64,000 nucleotides of DNA, from NCBI RefSeq assembly GCF_016863535.1, contig NZ_BOPB01000005.1, positions 1-64,000 of the forward strand. Reading direction: 5' to 3'. The translations under genes and the position numbers were made by a program. Source of the stretch: Micromonospora lutea (GTDB lineage: Bacteria > Actinomycetota > Actinomycetes > Mycobacteriales > Micromonosporaceae). Every line of letters starts with the position of its first letter. Positions within the stretch are counted from its first letter, which is position 1. The notes beneath the pieces are model-generated. The model saw only the letters and a list, made by a program, of their open reading frames with translations, was not told the origin of the DNA and did no database searches. Positions 26,277-34,659 of the stretch are shown here, in pieces.

Positions 26277-26298
26277 GCTGTTGCAGCCGGGTCGAGGG
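26266..26298 (+). promoter_or_regulatory. alternative hairpin of riboswitch 1
   Basis: CCTTCGACC (26266-26274), which holds the 3' strand of P1, can instead pair with GGTCGAGGG (26290-26298) with one G-U pair, enclosing GGCTG-TTG-CAGCC. P1 and this hairpin exclude one another. It is the likely ligand-free state. Confidence 0.6.
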
Positions 26299-26309
26299 CG
26301 TCCCACACC

Positions 26310-26333
26310 TCTTCCCGGCCTGATCCGGGAAGG
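26310..26333 (+). promoter_or_regulatory. Shine-Dalgarno sequestering hairpin
   Basis: CTTCCCGG (26311-26318) pairs perfectly with CCGGGAAG (26325-26332) over a 6-nt loop. The 3' arm is the ribosome site GGGAAGGA of the exporter ATG at 26339. This suggests the riboswitch acts on translation. Confidence 0.65.
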
Positions 26334-26338
26334 ACATC

Positions 26339-26926
26339 ATGGACGGGTTCCTCGCCGCGCTGGTGGTCAGCTTCGGCGTCATCTTCGTCGCCGAGCTGGG
26401 AGACAAGTCCCAGCTCATGGCGCTGGCCTTCGCCACCAGGTACCGCACCATGCCGGTGCTGATCGGCATCACCGTCGCCACCGCCGTGGTGCATCTCGCC
26501 TCGGTAGCGATCGGTCACGGTCTCGGCGCGGCCCTGCCGACCGGCTGGATCTCGCTGCTGGCAGGTCTCGCCTTCCTCGGCTTCGGTGCGTGGACGCTGC
26601 GGGGCGACCGGCTCACCGAGGAGGACGAGCGTCGAGCTGCCCGGGGCGGCAGATCGGCCGTGATCACCGTCGGCGTCGCCTTCTTCCTCGCGGAACTGGG
26701 CGACAAGACGATGCTCGCGACCATCACGTTGGCCACCCAGTACGGCTGGTTCGGCACCTGGCTGGGTTCGACCGTCGGCATGGTCGCGGCGGACGCGTTG
26801 GCCATCGTCGCGGGTCGACTGCTCGGCCGCAAACTGCCCGAACGCACCATCAGGTACGGCGCCGCCACACTTTTCGCCATCAGCGGCGTGTGGTTGATCG
26901 TCGACGCGGTGACCCAGTTGCGGTGA
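26339..26926 (+). CDS. GDT1/TMEM165 (UPF0016) family Mn2+ exporter
   Basis: This is a membrane cation transporter, 195 residues with six predicted helices. It contains the two inverted E-x-G-D-K-(S/T) signatures that define the family, VAELGDKSQL in the first helix and LAELGDKTML in the fourth, separated by a cytoplasmic loop with EEDERRAARGG. Bacterial members such as MneA/MneP-like UPF0016 proteins export manganese. The upstream yybP-ykoY riboswitch supports Mn2+ as substrate. ATG 26339 follows GGGAAGGA, which is buried in a hairpin. Confidence 0.92.
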   Translation: MDGFLAALVVSFGVIFVAELGDKSQLMALAFATRYRTMPVLIGITVATAVVHLASVAIGHGLGAALPTGWISLLAGLAFLGFGAWTLRGDRLTEEDERRAARGGRSAVITVGVAFFLAELGDKTMLATITLATQYGWFGTWLGSTVGMVAADALAIVAGRLLGRKLPERTIRYGAATLFAISGVWLIVDAVTQLR

Positions 26927-26990
26927 GCGCTCGACACCCCCGCCCGAGCGCCTCGGCACCCACCCGGAGGATCTCGGCGGCGTCGCGAGG

Positions 26991-27035
26991 CCCCGGCGTC
27001 GACTACCCGGATGCAGGCCGGGTAAGGCGCCGGGG
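26991..27035 (+). terminator. nested hairpin ending at the next start codon
   Basis: The outer stem is CCCCGGCG (26991-26998) with CGCCGGGG (27028-27035). The inner stem is TACCCGG (27004-27010) with CCGGGTA (27018-27024). Both are perfect. The last base of the outer stem is the G of the GTG start of the DUF1622 gene. It may terminate the exporter mRNA, hide the next start, or both. Confidence 0.55.
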
Positions 27036-27385
27036 TGGACGTCGAGGTGATCCTCCAACAGGGCCACCACCTGCTGGTGATCGCGGTGGAGATCCTCGGC
27101 GCGATCGTGATCGTCGTCGGCGCGGCCCTGGCCGCGCTGCGATTCGTGGTCGACGGGTTGCGCCACCGCGACGCCCGGGTGTTCACCCGGATCCGGCTGT
27201 CCCTGGGACGCTTCCTGGTTCTGGGCCTGGAGTTCCAGCTGGCAGCCGACATCCTGCGTACCGCGCTGTCGCCGACCTTCTCGCAGATCGGTCAGTTGGC
27301 TGCCATCGCGGCCATCCGGACGGTTCTCAACTACGTGTTGAATCGTGAGATCGAGCACGAGCAGCGGCAGATCGACGATCGATGA
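27035..27385 (+). CDS. DUF1622 family membrane protein
   Basis: This is a 116-residue membrane protein with three helices (about 13-38, 60-78, 86-103). The pattern RIRLSLGRFLVLGLEFQLAADILRT is characteristic of DUF1622. The function of the family is unknown. It starts with GTG at 27035, with AAGG about 8 nt upstream, both inside a hairpin. Its stop overlaps the next ATG by 4 bp, so the two small membrane proteins are coupled. Confidence 0.82.
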   Translation: MDVEVILQQGHHLLVIAVEILGAIVIVVGAALAALRFVVDGLRHRDARVFTRIRLSLGRFLVLGLEFQLAADILRTALSPTFSQIGQLAAIAAIRTVLNYVLNREIEHEQRQIDDR

Positions 27386-27672
27386 TGATGCTGGTGTCCG
27401 CCGTCATCACGACGTTCGGTGTGCTCGCCGCGGCGCTGGCGCTGATCAGCACCGGCTCCCGCACGCTCGCCCTGGGAGTGCTGCTCGACATGCTGCTCGC
27501 CGCCGGTCTGCTGCGGCTGGCCGCGGGGCAGTCCTGGACGGAGATCGTCGTCCTGGTGGCGATCGTGGCGCTGCGCCTGCTGATCCGCACCGCGTTGATC
27601 AATAACTTCCAGCGACAGTCCTCGGCTGCCGGACGCCCGCGCGAGCGGGTCGGCCGGACGTCCGAGCCGTGA
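27382..27672 (+). CDS. small membrane protein coupled to DUF1622
   Basis: This is a 96-residue protein with two or three hydrophobic helices (about 3-23, 28-45, 53-70) and a polar, Arg-rich C-tail. No family is recognised. ATG overlaps the DUF1622 stop (ATGA). The pair probably forms one membrane complex; nhaA is convergent 10 bp downstream. Confidence 0.6.
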   Translation: MMMLVSAVITTFGVLAAALALISTGSRTLALGVLLDMLLAAGLLRLAAGQSWTEIVVLVAIVALRLLIRTALINNFQRQSSAAGRPRERVGRTSEP

Positions 27673-27682
27673 GCGGCGGCGG

Positions 27683-29005
27683 TCAGTCCCTGGACTTCTG
27701 GTAGACGTCCGGTACACCGTCCTGGTCGAGATCGAGCTGCTCCTTGCGGGCGATCGCCCGGTAGATGCTGTTGCGCCGCCGGAGCACGGTGGTGGCCAGC
27801 AGTGCCGAGATCAACGAGCCAGCCAGCACCGCCGCCTTGACGTTGCCCCCTTCGACGGCTTCGGAGCCGAAGGCGAGTTCGCCGATGAGCAGTGAGACGG
27901 TGAAGCCGATGCCGGCCAGGAGCGACACGCCGAGCAGGTCCGACCAGCTGATGTCCTCGTCCAGGCGGGCCCGGGTGAACCGGGCGAGCAGGTAGGTCGA
28001 GCCGAGCACGCCGACGCACTTGCCGACGACGAGGCCGAGCACGATGCCGAGGACGATCGGATCGGTGACCATCGCGCCGAGGTCCGCTCCGCGCAGCGAG
28101 ACCCCGGCGGCGAAGAACGCGAAGACCGGTACTGCGAAACCGGCGGAGATCGGCCGCCACACGTGCTCCAGGCGTTCGGCGAGGCCGGGCATCGGGCGGC
28201 GCTTCTCGCCGCCCTCGCCCGCGACCACCGGCACGGTGAAGCCCAGCAGCACGCCGGCCACCGTGGCGTGCACCCCGGAGGAGTGCACCAGGGTCCAGGC
28301 GACCACGGCGAGCGGGATGAGCGCCCACCACCAGGTACGGCGACACTGCACCAGCAGGCCGAACAGGGCGATCGGCACCAGCGCGCCGAGCAGCGGGAGC
28401 ACGCTGAAGTCGTCGGTGTAGAAGATCGCGATGACGGTGATGGCCAGCAGGTCGTCGACCACGGCCAGGGTGAGCAGGAAGGCGCGCAGTCCCTGCGGCA
28501 GGTAGGCCCCGATCACGGCCAGCACCGCCAGCGCGAACGCGATGTCGGTGGCGGTCGGGATCGCCCAGCCGCGCAGTCCGCCGCCACCGCCGGCGACGTT
28601 GACGGCCACGAAGATCAGTGCCGGGACGACCATTCCGCTGATGGCCGCCACCACCGGTAGCGCCGCCCGCCGGGGATCACGCAATTCACCGGCGACGAAC
28701 TCGCGCTTCAGCTCCAGTCCGACCACGAAGAAGAAGATGGCCAGCAGTCCGTCGGCGGCCCAGGTGGCCAGGTCGAGGTCGAGATGCAACGCCGCGCCGC
28801 CTGACCAGGGCACCCACCGCCCCAACGCCGCGTAGGAGTCAGACCAGGGGGAGTTCGCCCAGGCCAGTGCGATCACAGCGCCGAAGAGCAGCAGAGCGCC
28901 GCCGACGGTCTCCGTGCGCAACACATCGGCCAGGAAGCGCGCTTCCGGCCAGGAGGTACGGGTGAAGAGGCGACGCACGCCGAGGCGCGGGGTCTGGTCG
29001 GTCAC
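27683..29005 (-). CDS. nhaA: Na+/H+ antiporter NhaA
   Basis: This secondary transporter exchanges cytoplasmic Na+ for H+. The 440 residues span about 11-12 helices. The essential aspartate pair is visible in [25 protein letters not shown] and [14 protein letters not shown] are family motifs. GTG 29005 is preferred, with AGGA about 8 nt upstream; an in-frame start at 29071 lacks a ribosome site. The C-terminal tail ([19 protein letters not shown]) has a DxDxDGVPD-like calcium-loop pattern, which is unusual and could be an extra metal site. Confidence 0.95.
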   Translation of the reverse strand: MTDQTPRLGVRRLFTRTSWPEARFLADVLRTETVGGALLLFGAVIALAWANSPWSDSYAALGRWVPWSGGAALHLDLDLATWAADGLLAIFFFVVGLELKREFVAGELRDPRRAALPVVAAISGMVVPALIFVAVNVAGGGGGLRGWAIPTATDIAFALAVLAVIGAYLPQGLRAFLLTLAVVDDLLAITVIAIFYTDDFSVLPLLGALVPIALFGLLVQCRRTWWWALIPLAVVAWTLVHSSGVHATVAGVLLGFTVPVVAGEGGEKRRPMPGLAERLEHVWRPISAGFAVPVFAFFAAGVSLRGADLGAMVTDPIVLGIVLGLVVGKCVGVLGSTYLLARFTRARLDEDISWSDLLGVSLLAGIGFTVSLLIGELAFGSEAVEGGNVKAAVLAGSLISALLATTVLRRRNSIYRAIARKEQLDLDQDGVPDVYQKSRD

Positions 29006-29372
29006 GTGTGGGGTCCTGCCTCGTTGGTCGAAGGGCAACACAGCACCATCGCCGACCAGGCTTCCCGGCACACCCGGGCAAGACCCTACCCACCGTCGTC
29101 GACCGTCGCGAGCGGGGGAACCCGACTTCCGTGGGAGGACGACGAGTCACCGAAGCGTTCGGTGGGGAACATCGCATTTTTTCCGCGCCAGAGCGATTCC
29201 GACGGGCCGCCGGCCCGGTTGGTCACTGCGGGCACGATCCGCCATTGGGAAAATACCTAACTCCGGACATAAGCCGCATGAGCCGCTTTAATGGTTTCAC
29301 GAGATTTGAGTCGACCTTGGGGGTTTTCGTGAAGTTCTTTGGCGTTACCGGCCCGGTACGGAGGCCCGCCTG
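29006..29372. other. promoter region between nhaA and the polysaccharide locus
   Basis: These 367 bp between divergent genes contain no gene with typical codon bias. From about 29170 to 29345 it is clearly less GC-rich than the surroundings, with a T6 run near 29172 and several A/T clusters. It is a likely Lsr2-bound promoter region for the locus. No confident -35/-10 pair could be fixed. Confidence 0.5.
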
Positions 29373-30833
29373 ATGGACCTGTACCGCCAACTACGCCTGG
29401 TGCGCCGGCACTGGTGGATCGTCCTGGTCACCTTCATGGTGGCGTTGGGCGTCACCGCACTGGTCACCGTGCGGGCCCAGCCTCGTTACGTCGCTTCGGT
29501 GACCTTCTTCGTCACCACGCCGAGCCAGGGCGTCACCGACGCCTACCAGGGTGGGCTCTTCCTCCAGCAACGGGTGAAGTCGTACGCGGAACTGCTGAGC
29601 AGCGACCGGCTGGCCCAGGCCGCGGTGGCCGACAGCCAGCTCGGGTTGACCGCCGAGGAGATCCAGCGCCGGGTCAGCACCTCCACCGAGACCGGTACGG
29701 TGCTGTTGCGGGCGTCGGTCACCGACACCGACCAGACCCGTGCGTTGCGGGTGACCGAGGCGCTCTCGACGAAGTTCGTCGAGCTCGTACAGAAGGTCGA
29801 GACGCGGCCGGACGGCAGCCCCGGGCCCATCAAGATCGAGGTGGTGAGCGGGCCGCGGGTGACCCCGACGCCGGTCTCGCCGCAGCCGGTCCGCAACACC
29901 GTGATCGGTGCCCTGCTCGGCCTGCTGGCCGGCGTCGGTCTGGCGATCCTGCGTGGCATGGCCGACGTGCGGTTGCGCGACGCGGCCGGCCTGCAACGGG
30001 TGACCGGCAGCCCGCTGCTCGGTGAGATTCCGATCGACACCAGCGCCCGCTCGGCCCCACTGATCGTCGGTGACGCCGCCACCTCGGCGCGGGCCGAAGC
30101 CGTCCGCAAGCTCAGGACGAACCTGCGTTTCGTCGACGTGCACGAGCCGGCCCGGGTCATCGCGGTGACCAGTGCCCTCCAGGGTGAGGGCAAGACCACG
30201 CTGTCGTGCAACCTGGCGATCGCGCTGGCCGAGGCGGGTTGGCGGGTGCTGCTGGTCGACGCCGACCTGCGCCGGCCGAAGGTCGGCGACTACCTGGGCA
30301 TCGACCCGGGGGTGGGGTTGACCGACGTGCTCGTCGGTGACGTGCAGGTGGGCGATGTGGTCCAGCGCTGGGGCGACAAGTCACTACTCGTGCTGCCCAG
30401 CGGCTCCGCGCCGCCCAACCCGAGCGAGCTGCTCGGTTCGAAGGCGATGTCCGACCTGCTGCTGGCCCTGCGCGAGTCCGCGGACATCGTGATCATCGAC
30501 ACCGCGCCGCTGCTCGCGGTCACCGACGGTGTCGTGGTCGCCGTGCAGGCCGACGGAGCGCTGTTGGTCACCCAGCAGGGACGTACCTCGCGGGCCCAGG
30601 TTGCCGCCGCCGCCCGGGCGTTGCACTCGGTGTCGGTGCGGTTGCTCGGCTGCGTGCTGAACATGGCCCGGGTGCCCAAGACCGAGGCGTACCAGTACGA
30701 GGCCTACCGGGTGGTGGCAGCAGCCACGGCATCGGCGCCGACGGACCCGAGCAGGGGTGGCCGGCACGCCGAACGGGCCCGTGCCGGCGAGGTCAGCGAC
30801 CACACCCAGGAACTCACCCGGCTGTCCCGATGA
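29373..30833 (+). CDS. polysaccharide co-polymerase / BY-kinase (Wzc-like)
   Basis: This inner-membrane protein controls chain length and export of a surface polysaccharide through tyrosine autophosphorylation. In its 486 residues a Wzz domain lies between two helices (about 14-33 and 171-190). A cytoplasmic BY-kinase follows, with Walker A QGEGKTT (about 270-276), Walker A' VLLVDADLRRP and Walker B IVIIDTAP. The C-tail has only three close Tyr (EAYQYEAY), fewer than Escherichia coli Wzc. GGAGG at 29360-29364 precedes ATG 29373. It overlaps the convergent phosphatase gene by 20 bp. Confidence 0.9.
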   Translation: MDLYRQLRLVRRHWWIVLVTFMVALGVTALVTVRAQPRYVASVTFFVTTPSQGVTDAYQGGLFLQQRVKSYAELLSSDRLAQAAVADSQLGLTAEEIQRRVSTSTETGTVLLRASVTDTDQTRALRVTEALSTKFVELVQKVETRPDGSPGPIKIEVVSGPRVTPTPVSPQPVRNTVIGALLGLLAGVGLAILRGMADVRLRDAAGLQRVTGSPLLGEIPIDTSARSAPLIVGDAATSARAEAVRKLRTNLRFVDVHEPARVIAVTSALQGEGKTTLSCNLAIALAEAGWRVLLVDADLRRPKVGDYLGIDPGVGLTDVLVGDVQVGDVVQRWGDKSLLVLPSGSAPPNPSELLGSKAMSDLLLALRESADIVIIDTAPLLAVTDGVVVAVQADGALLVTQQGRTSRAQVAAAARALHSVSVRLLGCVLNMARVPKTEAYQYEAYRVVAAATASAPTDPSRGGRHAERARAGEVSDHTQELTRLSR

Positions 30834-31368
30834 GCGTCGCCAGAGGGCGCAGCGCCCGGTCGATCTCCTCCGCGCAGCGTCGGAAGTCCTCTGGCGTGCC
30901 CCCGACCGGGTCACGCAGGTCGTCGGCGTCCCCGGGGGCGGGCTGCAACCGCCCCCGGGCCAGGGCAGCGGCGGCCACCGCGGCCCGAACCGGGTCGTCC
31001 TGCTCGCCCAACGGGGCTTCGGCCGCCGCCGCGAGCCGGCCGAACTGGCGCAGCGTGAACGTCCGGTGCAGCGCCGCCGGCGCCAGCGCGGTGCAGATCG
31101 AGCGCTGGCGTCGGGTGGCGGTCAGCACCAGCACCGCGTCGGTGAGGTGTTCCGGCAGCAGCCGCCGGCTGCGGAACGACGTCGGATCGTCGCCGGTCTC
31201 GGCGGCGATCGCCGCCGCGTACGGGTGCATGGCCAGTCCCTCGACGGCGTCGGTGCCGGCGCTGGCCACCGTCACCGGCCGCCCGGCGAGCAGTCGACGC
31301 GCGGTGTACTCGGCCATCGGCGACCGGCACAGATTGGCGTGGCAGACGAACAACAACCCGCTGAGCAT
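30814..31368 (-). CDS. low-molecular-weight protein-tyrosine phosphatase
   Basis: This is a Wzb-like phosphatase expected to dephosphorylate the adjacent BY-kinase. The 184 residues start with the P-loop C9-HANLC-R15-S, and the general-acid Asp lies in RDPVGGTPEDF near the C-terminus. The P-loop differs from the usual CxGNxCRS by Ala for Gly. ATG 31368 is placed so that the P-loop is at the canonical position. It is convergent with, and overlaps, the kinase gene, so the two transcripts are antisense at their ends. Confidence 0.9.
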   Translation of the reverse strand: MLSGLLFVCHANLCRSPMAEYTARRLLAGRPVTVASAGTDAVEGLAMHPYAAAIAAETGDDPTSFRSRRLLPEHLTDAVLVLTATRRQRSICTALAPAALHRTFTLRQFGRLAAAAEAPLGEQDDPVRAAVAAAALARGRLQPAPGDADDLRDPVGGTPEDFRRCAEEIDRALRPLATLIGTAG

Positions 31369-31527
31369 GTGGAACCCCCTGGACGACGCGGTCGCGGGCG
31401 GCGGCGCCGCGACAAGGGACGGCCGCCGACGGCATCCGTCCCGTGAGGGGATGTCGAGATCGTACGCAGTCGTCGCGGTTCCGGTCCCGGGCGGCGCGCC
31501 GAACCGGTGGGGGACGGGGGTGTCCCG

Positions 31528-32781
31528 ATGCGAATCGGGATCCTGACGTACCACTTTCCACCGGAGCCGGCGTTCATCCCCGGCAGCCTCGCCGAGGAGT
31601 TGGCCGCGCGGGGGCACGAGGTACGGGTGCTGACCGGCTTCCCCGACTATCCGGGCGGCCATGTCTACCCCGGGTGGCGGCAGCGTTGGCACCACGAGAC
31701 CCGTAGCCGGGGACTGACCGTGCGCCGGGTGCCCCGGTACAGCACCGGAGCCGCCACCGTACGCGGTCGGATGGCCTCCTGGCTCTCCTTCGCCGGCAGC
31801 GCGGCGCTGGTCGGTCGCCGGTTCCTGGCGGGTGTGGACGTGTTGTACGTGCATCAGCCGCCGGCCGCCGCGTTCGCCTCGGTGGGCCTGCTCCGCCTGC
31901 TCGGCCCGGTGCCGCTGGTGCTGCACGTGCCGGACGTCTGGGCCGAACAGGTCCCCGACTCCGTCGACGACGGCCGGTGGGCGGCGCGGGTCCGGGCGGC
32001 CACGCAGCGGACCTGCCGGGCCGCCAGCCGGGTCGCGGTGACCACACCCTCCCTGCGCGACGCGCTCGTGGCCGACGGGATCGACCCGGCGCGGATCCGG
32101 GTGGTGCTCAACTGGACCGACGAGCGGATCTTCCGCCCGGCGTCGGCCAGCCCGGCCGCGCGGCGGCTGATCCGCCGCGACGAGCGGTGCGTGGTGATGC
32201 ACGCCGGCACCATCGGGGCACGGCAGGGACTGGACACCGCGGTACGGGCGGCGGCGGCGTTGGGCGGGAGCGTGGACCTGGTCCTGGTGGGCTCGGGGCC
32301 CGACGAGCGGCGGGTGCGGGGGCTCGCCGCCGAACTGCGGGCCGACAACGTCCGGTTCGTGGACCGCCGCTCCCCGCTGGACATGCCCGAGCTGTACGCC
32401 GCAGCCGACTACCAGCTGGTGATGATGCGCGATCTGCCGGAGCTGCGCAGCAGCGTGCCGGACAAGCTCCAGGCGGCCCTGTCCTGCGGTGCGCCGGTGG
32501 TCGCCTCGGCCGGCGGGGACACCGCGCTGCTGGTCGAACGGGCCCGGGCGGGGTTGTCCTGCCCGCCGGAGGACTGGGCCAGCCTGGCGGACCGGTTCTG
32601 GCTGGCAGCGCAGATTCCCGCGCCGGCGCGAGCCGAGATGGGACGGCGTGGTCGGGAGGCGTACCTGCGGGAGATGTCGTTGCCGTCGGGCGTGGACCGG
32701 ATCGAGGAGCTGCTACGGGAAGCGGCGGCGGCCGGAACCGGCCGTAACGCGAATGACGAACGAACCTTTCATAACGCCTGA
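31528..32781 (+). CDS. GT4 family glycosyltransferase (WcaI-like)
   Basis: This retaining glycosyltransferase adds a sugar during assembly of the surface polysaccharide. The 417 residues form a GT-B fold. The N-terminal acceptor domain begins MRIGILTYHFPPEPAF, with GFPDYPGG. The C-terminal donor domain has HAGTIGARQGLDTAV and a late acidic segment SVPDKLQAALSCGAPVVAS. Similar proteins (WcaI/WbuB types) act in capsule pathways. ATG 31528 is chosen because the fold starts there and a G-rich ribosome site is just upstream. Confidence 0.88.
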   Translation: MRIGILTYHFPPEPAFIPGSLAEELAARGHEVRVLTGFPDYPGGHVYPGWRQRWHHETRSRGLTVRRVPRYSTGAATVRGRMASWLSFAGSAALVGRRFLAGVDVLYVHQPPAAAFASVGLLRLLGPVPLVLHVPDVWAEQVPDSVDDGRWAARVRAATQRTCRAASRVAVTTPSLRDALVADGIDPARIRVVLNWTDERIFRPASASPAARRLIRRDERCVVMHAGTIGARQGLDTAVRAAAALGGSVDLVLVGSGPDERRVRGLAAELRADNVRFVDRRSPLDMPELYAAADYQLVMMRDLPELRSSVPDKLQAALSCGAPVVASAGGDTALLVERARAGLSCPPEDWASLADRFWLAAQIPAPARAEMGRRGREAYLREMSLPSGVDRIEELLREAAAAGTGRNANDERTFHNA

Positions 32782-32861
32782 TGTCGTCATTACCACACCA
32801 CTTTGTCCGTTGAGTGTTAAGAACAATGTGGTCTTCTGTCCGTTTTATTGAGAGGTGTGAT

Positions 32862-34646
32862 GTGACGGAGAGCGAGAGCCCTCGACGGCGGCGCAGCCGG
32901 TCCCGCCGCCGCCGGCGTGCCCGGCTGCGTCGCATCCTGCTGACCACGCTGGTGGTCGGGTCATTGGTGTCGGGTCTCGCCGGGTGGGTCGGCCTCCGAA
33001 GCTGGCAGGCCCGTGCCCACCTGGTCAACGCCGCGGGACTGGCTGGTGAGCTGAGCGCCCACCTGGTCGGCGGCGACACCGCACGAGCCCAGCGGACCCT
33101 TGCCGCGTTGCAGGAGCAGTCCGGTGCGGCGCGGCGGGCAACCGGGGATCCCGGTTGGTGGCTCGCCCGGCAGGCTCCGGTCGCCGGAGCGAACCTCACC
33201 GCGATCCGACAGATCGCCATCGCCATCGACGACCTGGCCCGCCAGGCGTTCCCCGCGCTGCTCCGCGTCGACCTCGGGGGACTGGTGCCTCAGGAGGGTC
33301 GGCTGGACCTGACCGGCCTGAGTGCCGTCTCCGACGAACTGGTTGCGGTGCACACCACGGTGCTGCGGACCCGCGCGGAGCTGGCCGACGTCTCCGGTGA
33401 CCGACTGGTCGGGCAGGTCCGGCGCGCCCTGGCGGAGCTGCGCGGCGAGATCGACCGGCTGGCCGCGATGACCTCGGCCGCGGATCGGGCCAGCCGCCTG
33501 CTCCCGCCGCTGCTCGGCGTCGACGGGGCGCGTAAGTACCTGCTGGTCTCGCAGAACTCCGCGGAGCTGCGTGCGACCGGCGGCATGTTCGGCGCGTACG
33601 CCGTCATCGAGGCGAACAAGGGCCGGGTGAAGATGGGCGCCCAGGGCAGCAGTTCGAGCCTCGGCCGGTTCGCCGAGCCGCTGAAGGTGCCGGCCGAGAT
33701 ACGTGCCCTGTGGGGGAAACTGCCCGGCATCTATCCGGCCGACGTCAACCTCAGCCCGCACTTTCCGACCGCCGCGTCGCTGTATCGGGAGATGTACCGC
33801 CGGCAGACCGGGGTCACGGTCGATGGCGTCCTCGCCGTCGATCCGGTGGTGCTGTCGTACCTGCTGAAAGCGACCGGGCCGGTGCGGACGTCGGGCGGGG
33901 TGGCGTTGAGCGCCGAGAACGCGGTCCGGACCCTGCTCAACGATGCCTACCAGCGGATGAGTCCGGGTGAGCAGGACACCTTCTTCGCGGACGCGGCAGC
34001 CACGGTGTTCGACACGCTGTTCGCGAGGAACGTGCACCCGAATGGGTTGTTGTCCGCATTTGACCGCTCTATACAAGAACGTCGGATATTGTTCTGGAGT
34101 GCCCGACCGGAAGAACAGCGAACATTCGGTGACAGCCGGATGGCCGGGGCGCTTCCGGAACAGGACACCGTGCCGACGGTCGGCGTGTTCCTCAACGACG
34201 GCAGCGGCGCGAAGCTCGGCTACTACCTCCGGCAGACCGCCGACCTGACGGTCGGTGACTGCCACGCCGACGGTCGCCGGGAGCTGAACCTACGGGTGAC
34301 GCTCCGGTCCACCGCGCCGGCCTCAGGGCTCAGCGAGTCGGTTCTCGGTCTCGGTCAGGCCGGGGACCCCTACACCGTCCGGACACTCGTGTCGGTGTAC
34401 GGCCCGGCCGGCGGGTCGGTGCTCGACACCCGTCTCGACGGTGCCGAGACCTCGGTGGGCAACGGCACCGAACGGCGGCGTCAGGTCGCCATCGTGAACG
34501 TCGAGATCAGACCGGGCGGGACTCGCACCTTGGAGATCTCGCTGCTGACCGGAAAGACGGAGAGCGGGACGGCCGAGCTGTGGCTGACCCCGACCGCCAC
34601 CCCATGGACCACCCATGTTGTTACCGCACCAAGTTGTTCTCAGTAG
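32862..34646 (+). CDS. DUF4012 domain-containing membrane-anchored protein
   Basis: This 594-residue protein has a strongly basic cytoplasmic start (RRRRSRSRRRRRARLRR), one helix (about 25-44) and a large outer domain of the DUF4012 family (about 200-590). The segment YLLVSQNSAELRATGGMFGAYAV is the family signature. DUF4012 proteins occur beside actinobacterial capsule and exopolysaccharide genes; a role in attaching or modifying glycan has been suggested but is unproven. GAGAGG 6 nt upstream supports GTG 32862. A cluster of very rare codons, including two ATA, occurs at 34071-34088. Confidence 0.85.
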   Translation: MTESESPRRRRSRSRRRRRARLRRILLTTLVVGSLVSGLAGWVGLRSWQARAHLVNAAGLAGELSAHLVGGDTARAQRTLAALQEQSGAARRATGDPGWWLARQAPVAGANLTAIRQIAIAIDDLARQAFPALLRVDLGGLVPQEGRLDLTGLSAVSDELVAVHTTVLRTRAELADVSGDRLVGQVRRALAELRGEIDRLAAMTSAADRASRLLPPLLGVDGARKYLLVSQNSAELRATGGMFGAYAVIEANKGRVKMGAQGSSSSLGRFAEPLKVPAEIRALWGKLPGIYPADVNLSPHFPTAASLYREMYRRQTGVTVDGVLAVDPVVLSYLLKATGPVRTSGGVALSAENAVRTLLNDAYQRMSPGEQDTFFADAAATVFDTLFARNVHPNGLLSAFDRSIQERRILFWSARPEEQRTFGDSRMAGALPEQDTVPTVGVFLNDGSGAKLGYYLRQTADLTVGDCHADGRRELNLRVTLRSTAPASGLSESVLGLGQAGDPYTVRTLVSVYGPAGGSVLDTRLDGAETSVGNGTERRRQVAIVNVEIRPGGTRTLEISLLTGKTESGTAELWLTPTATPWTTHVVTAPSCSQ

Positions 34647-34659
34647 GAGGGAACGAACC

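Noticed and set aside
29170..29345. Horizontally acquired island border at the less GC-rich patch
   Set aside because: The patch is only about 180 bp, flanked by genes with normal codon use, and no tRNA, integrase or repeats are near.
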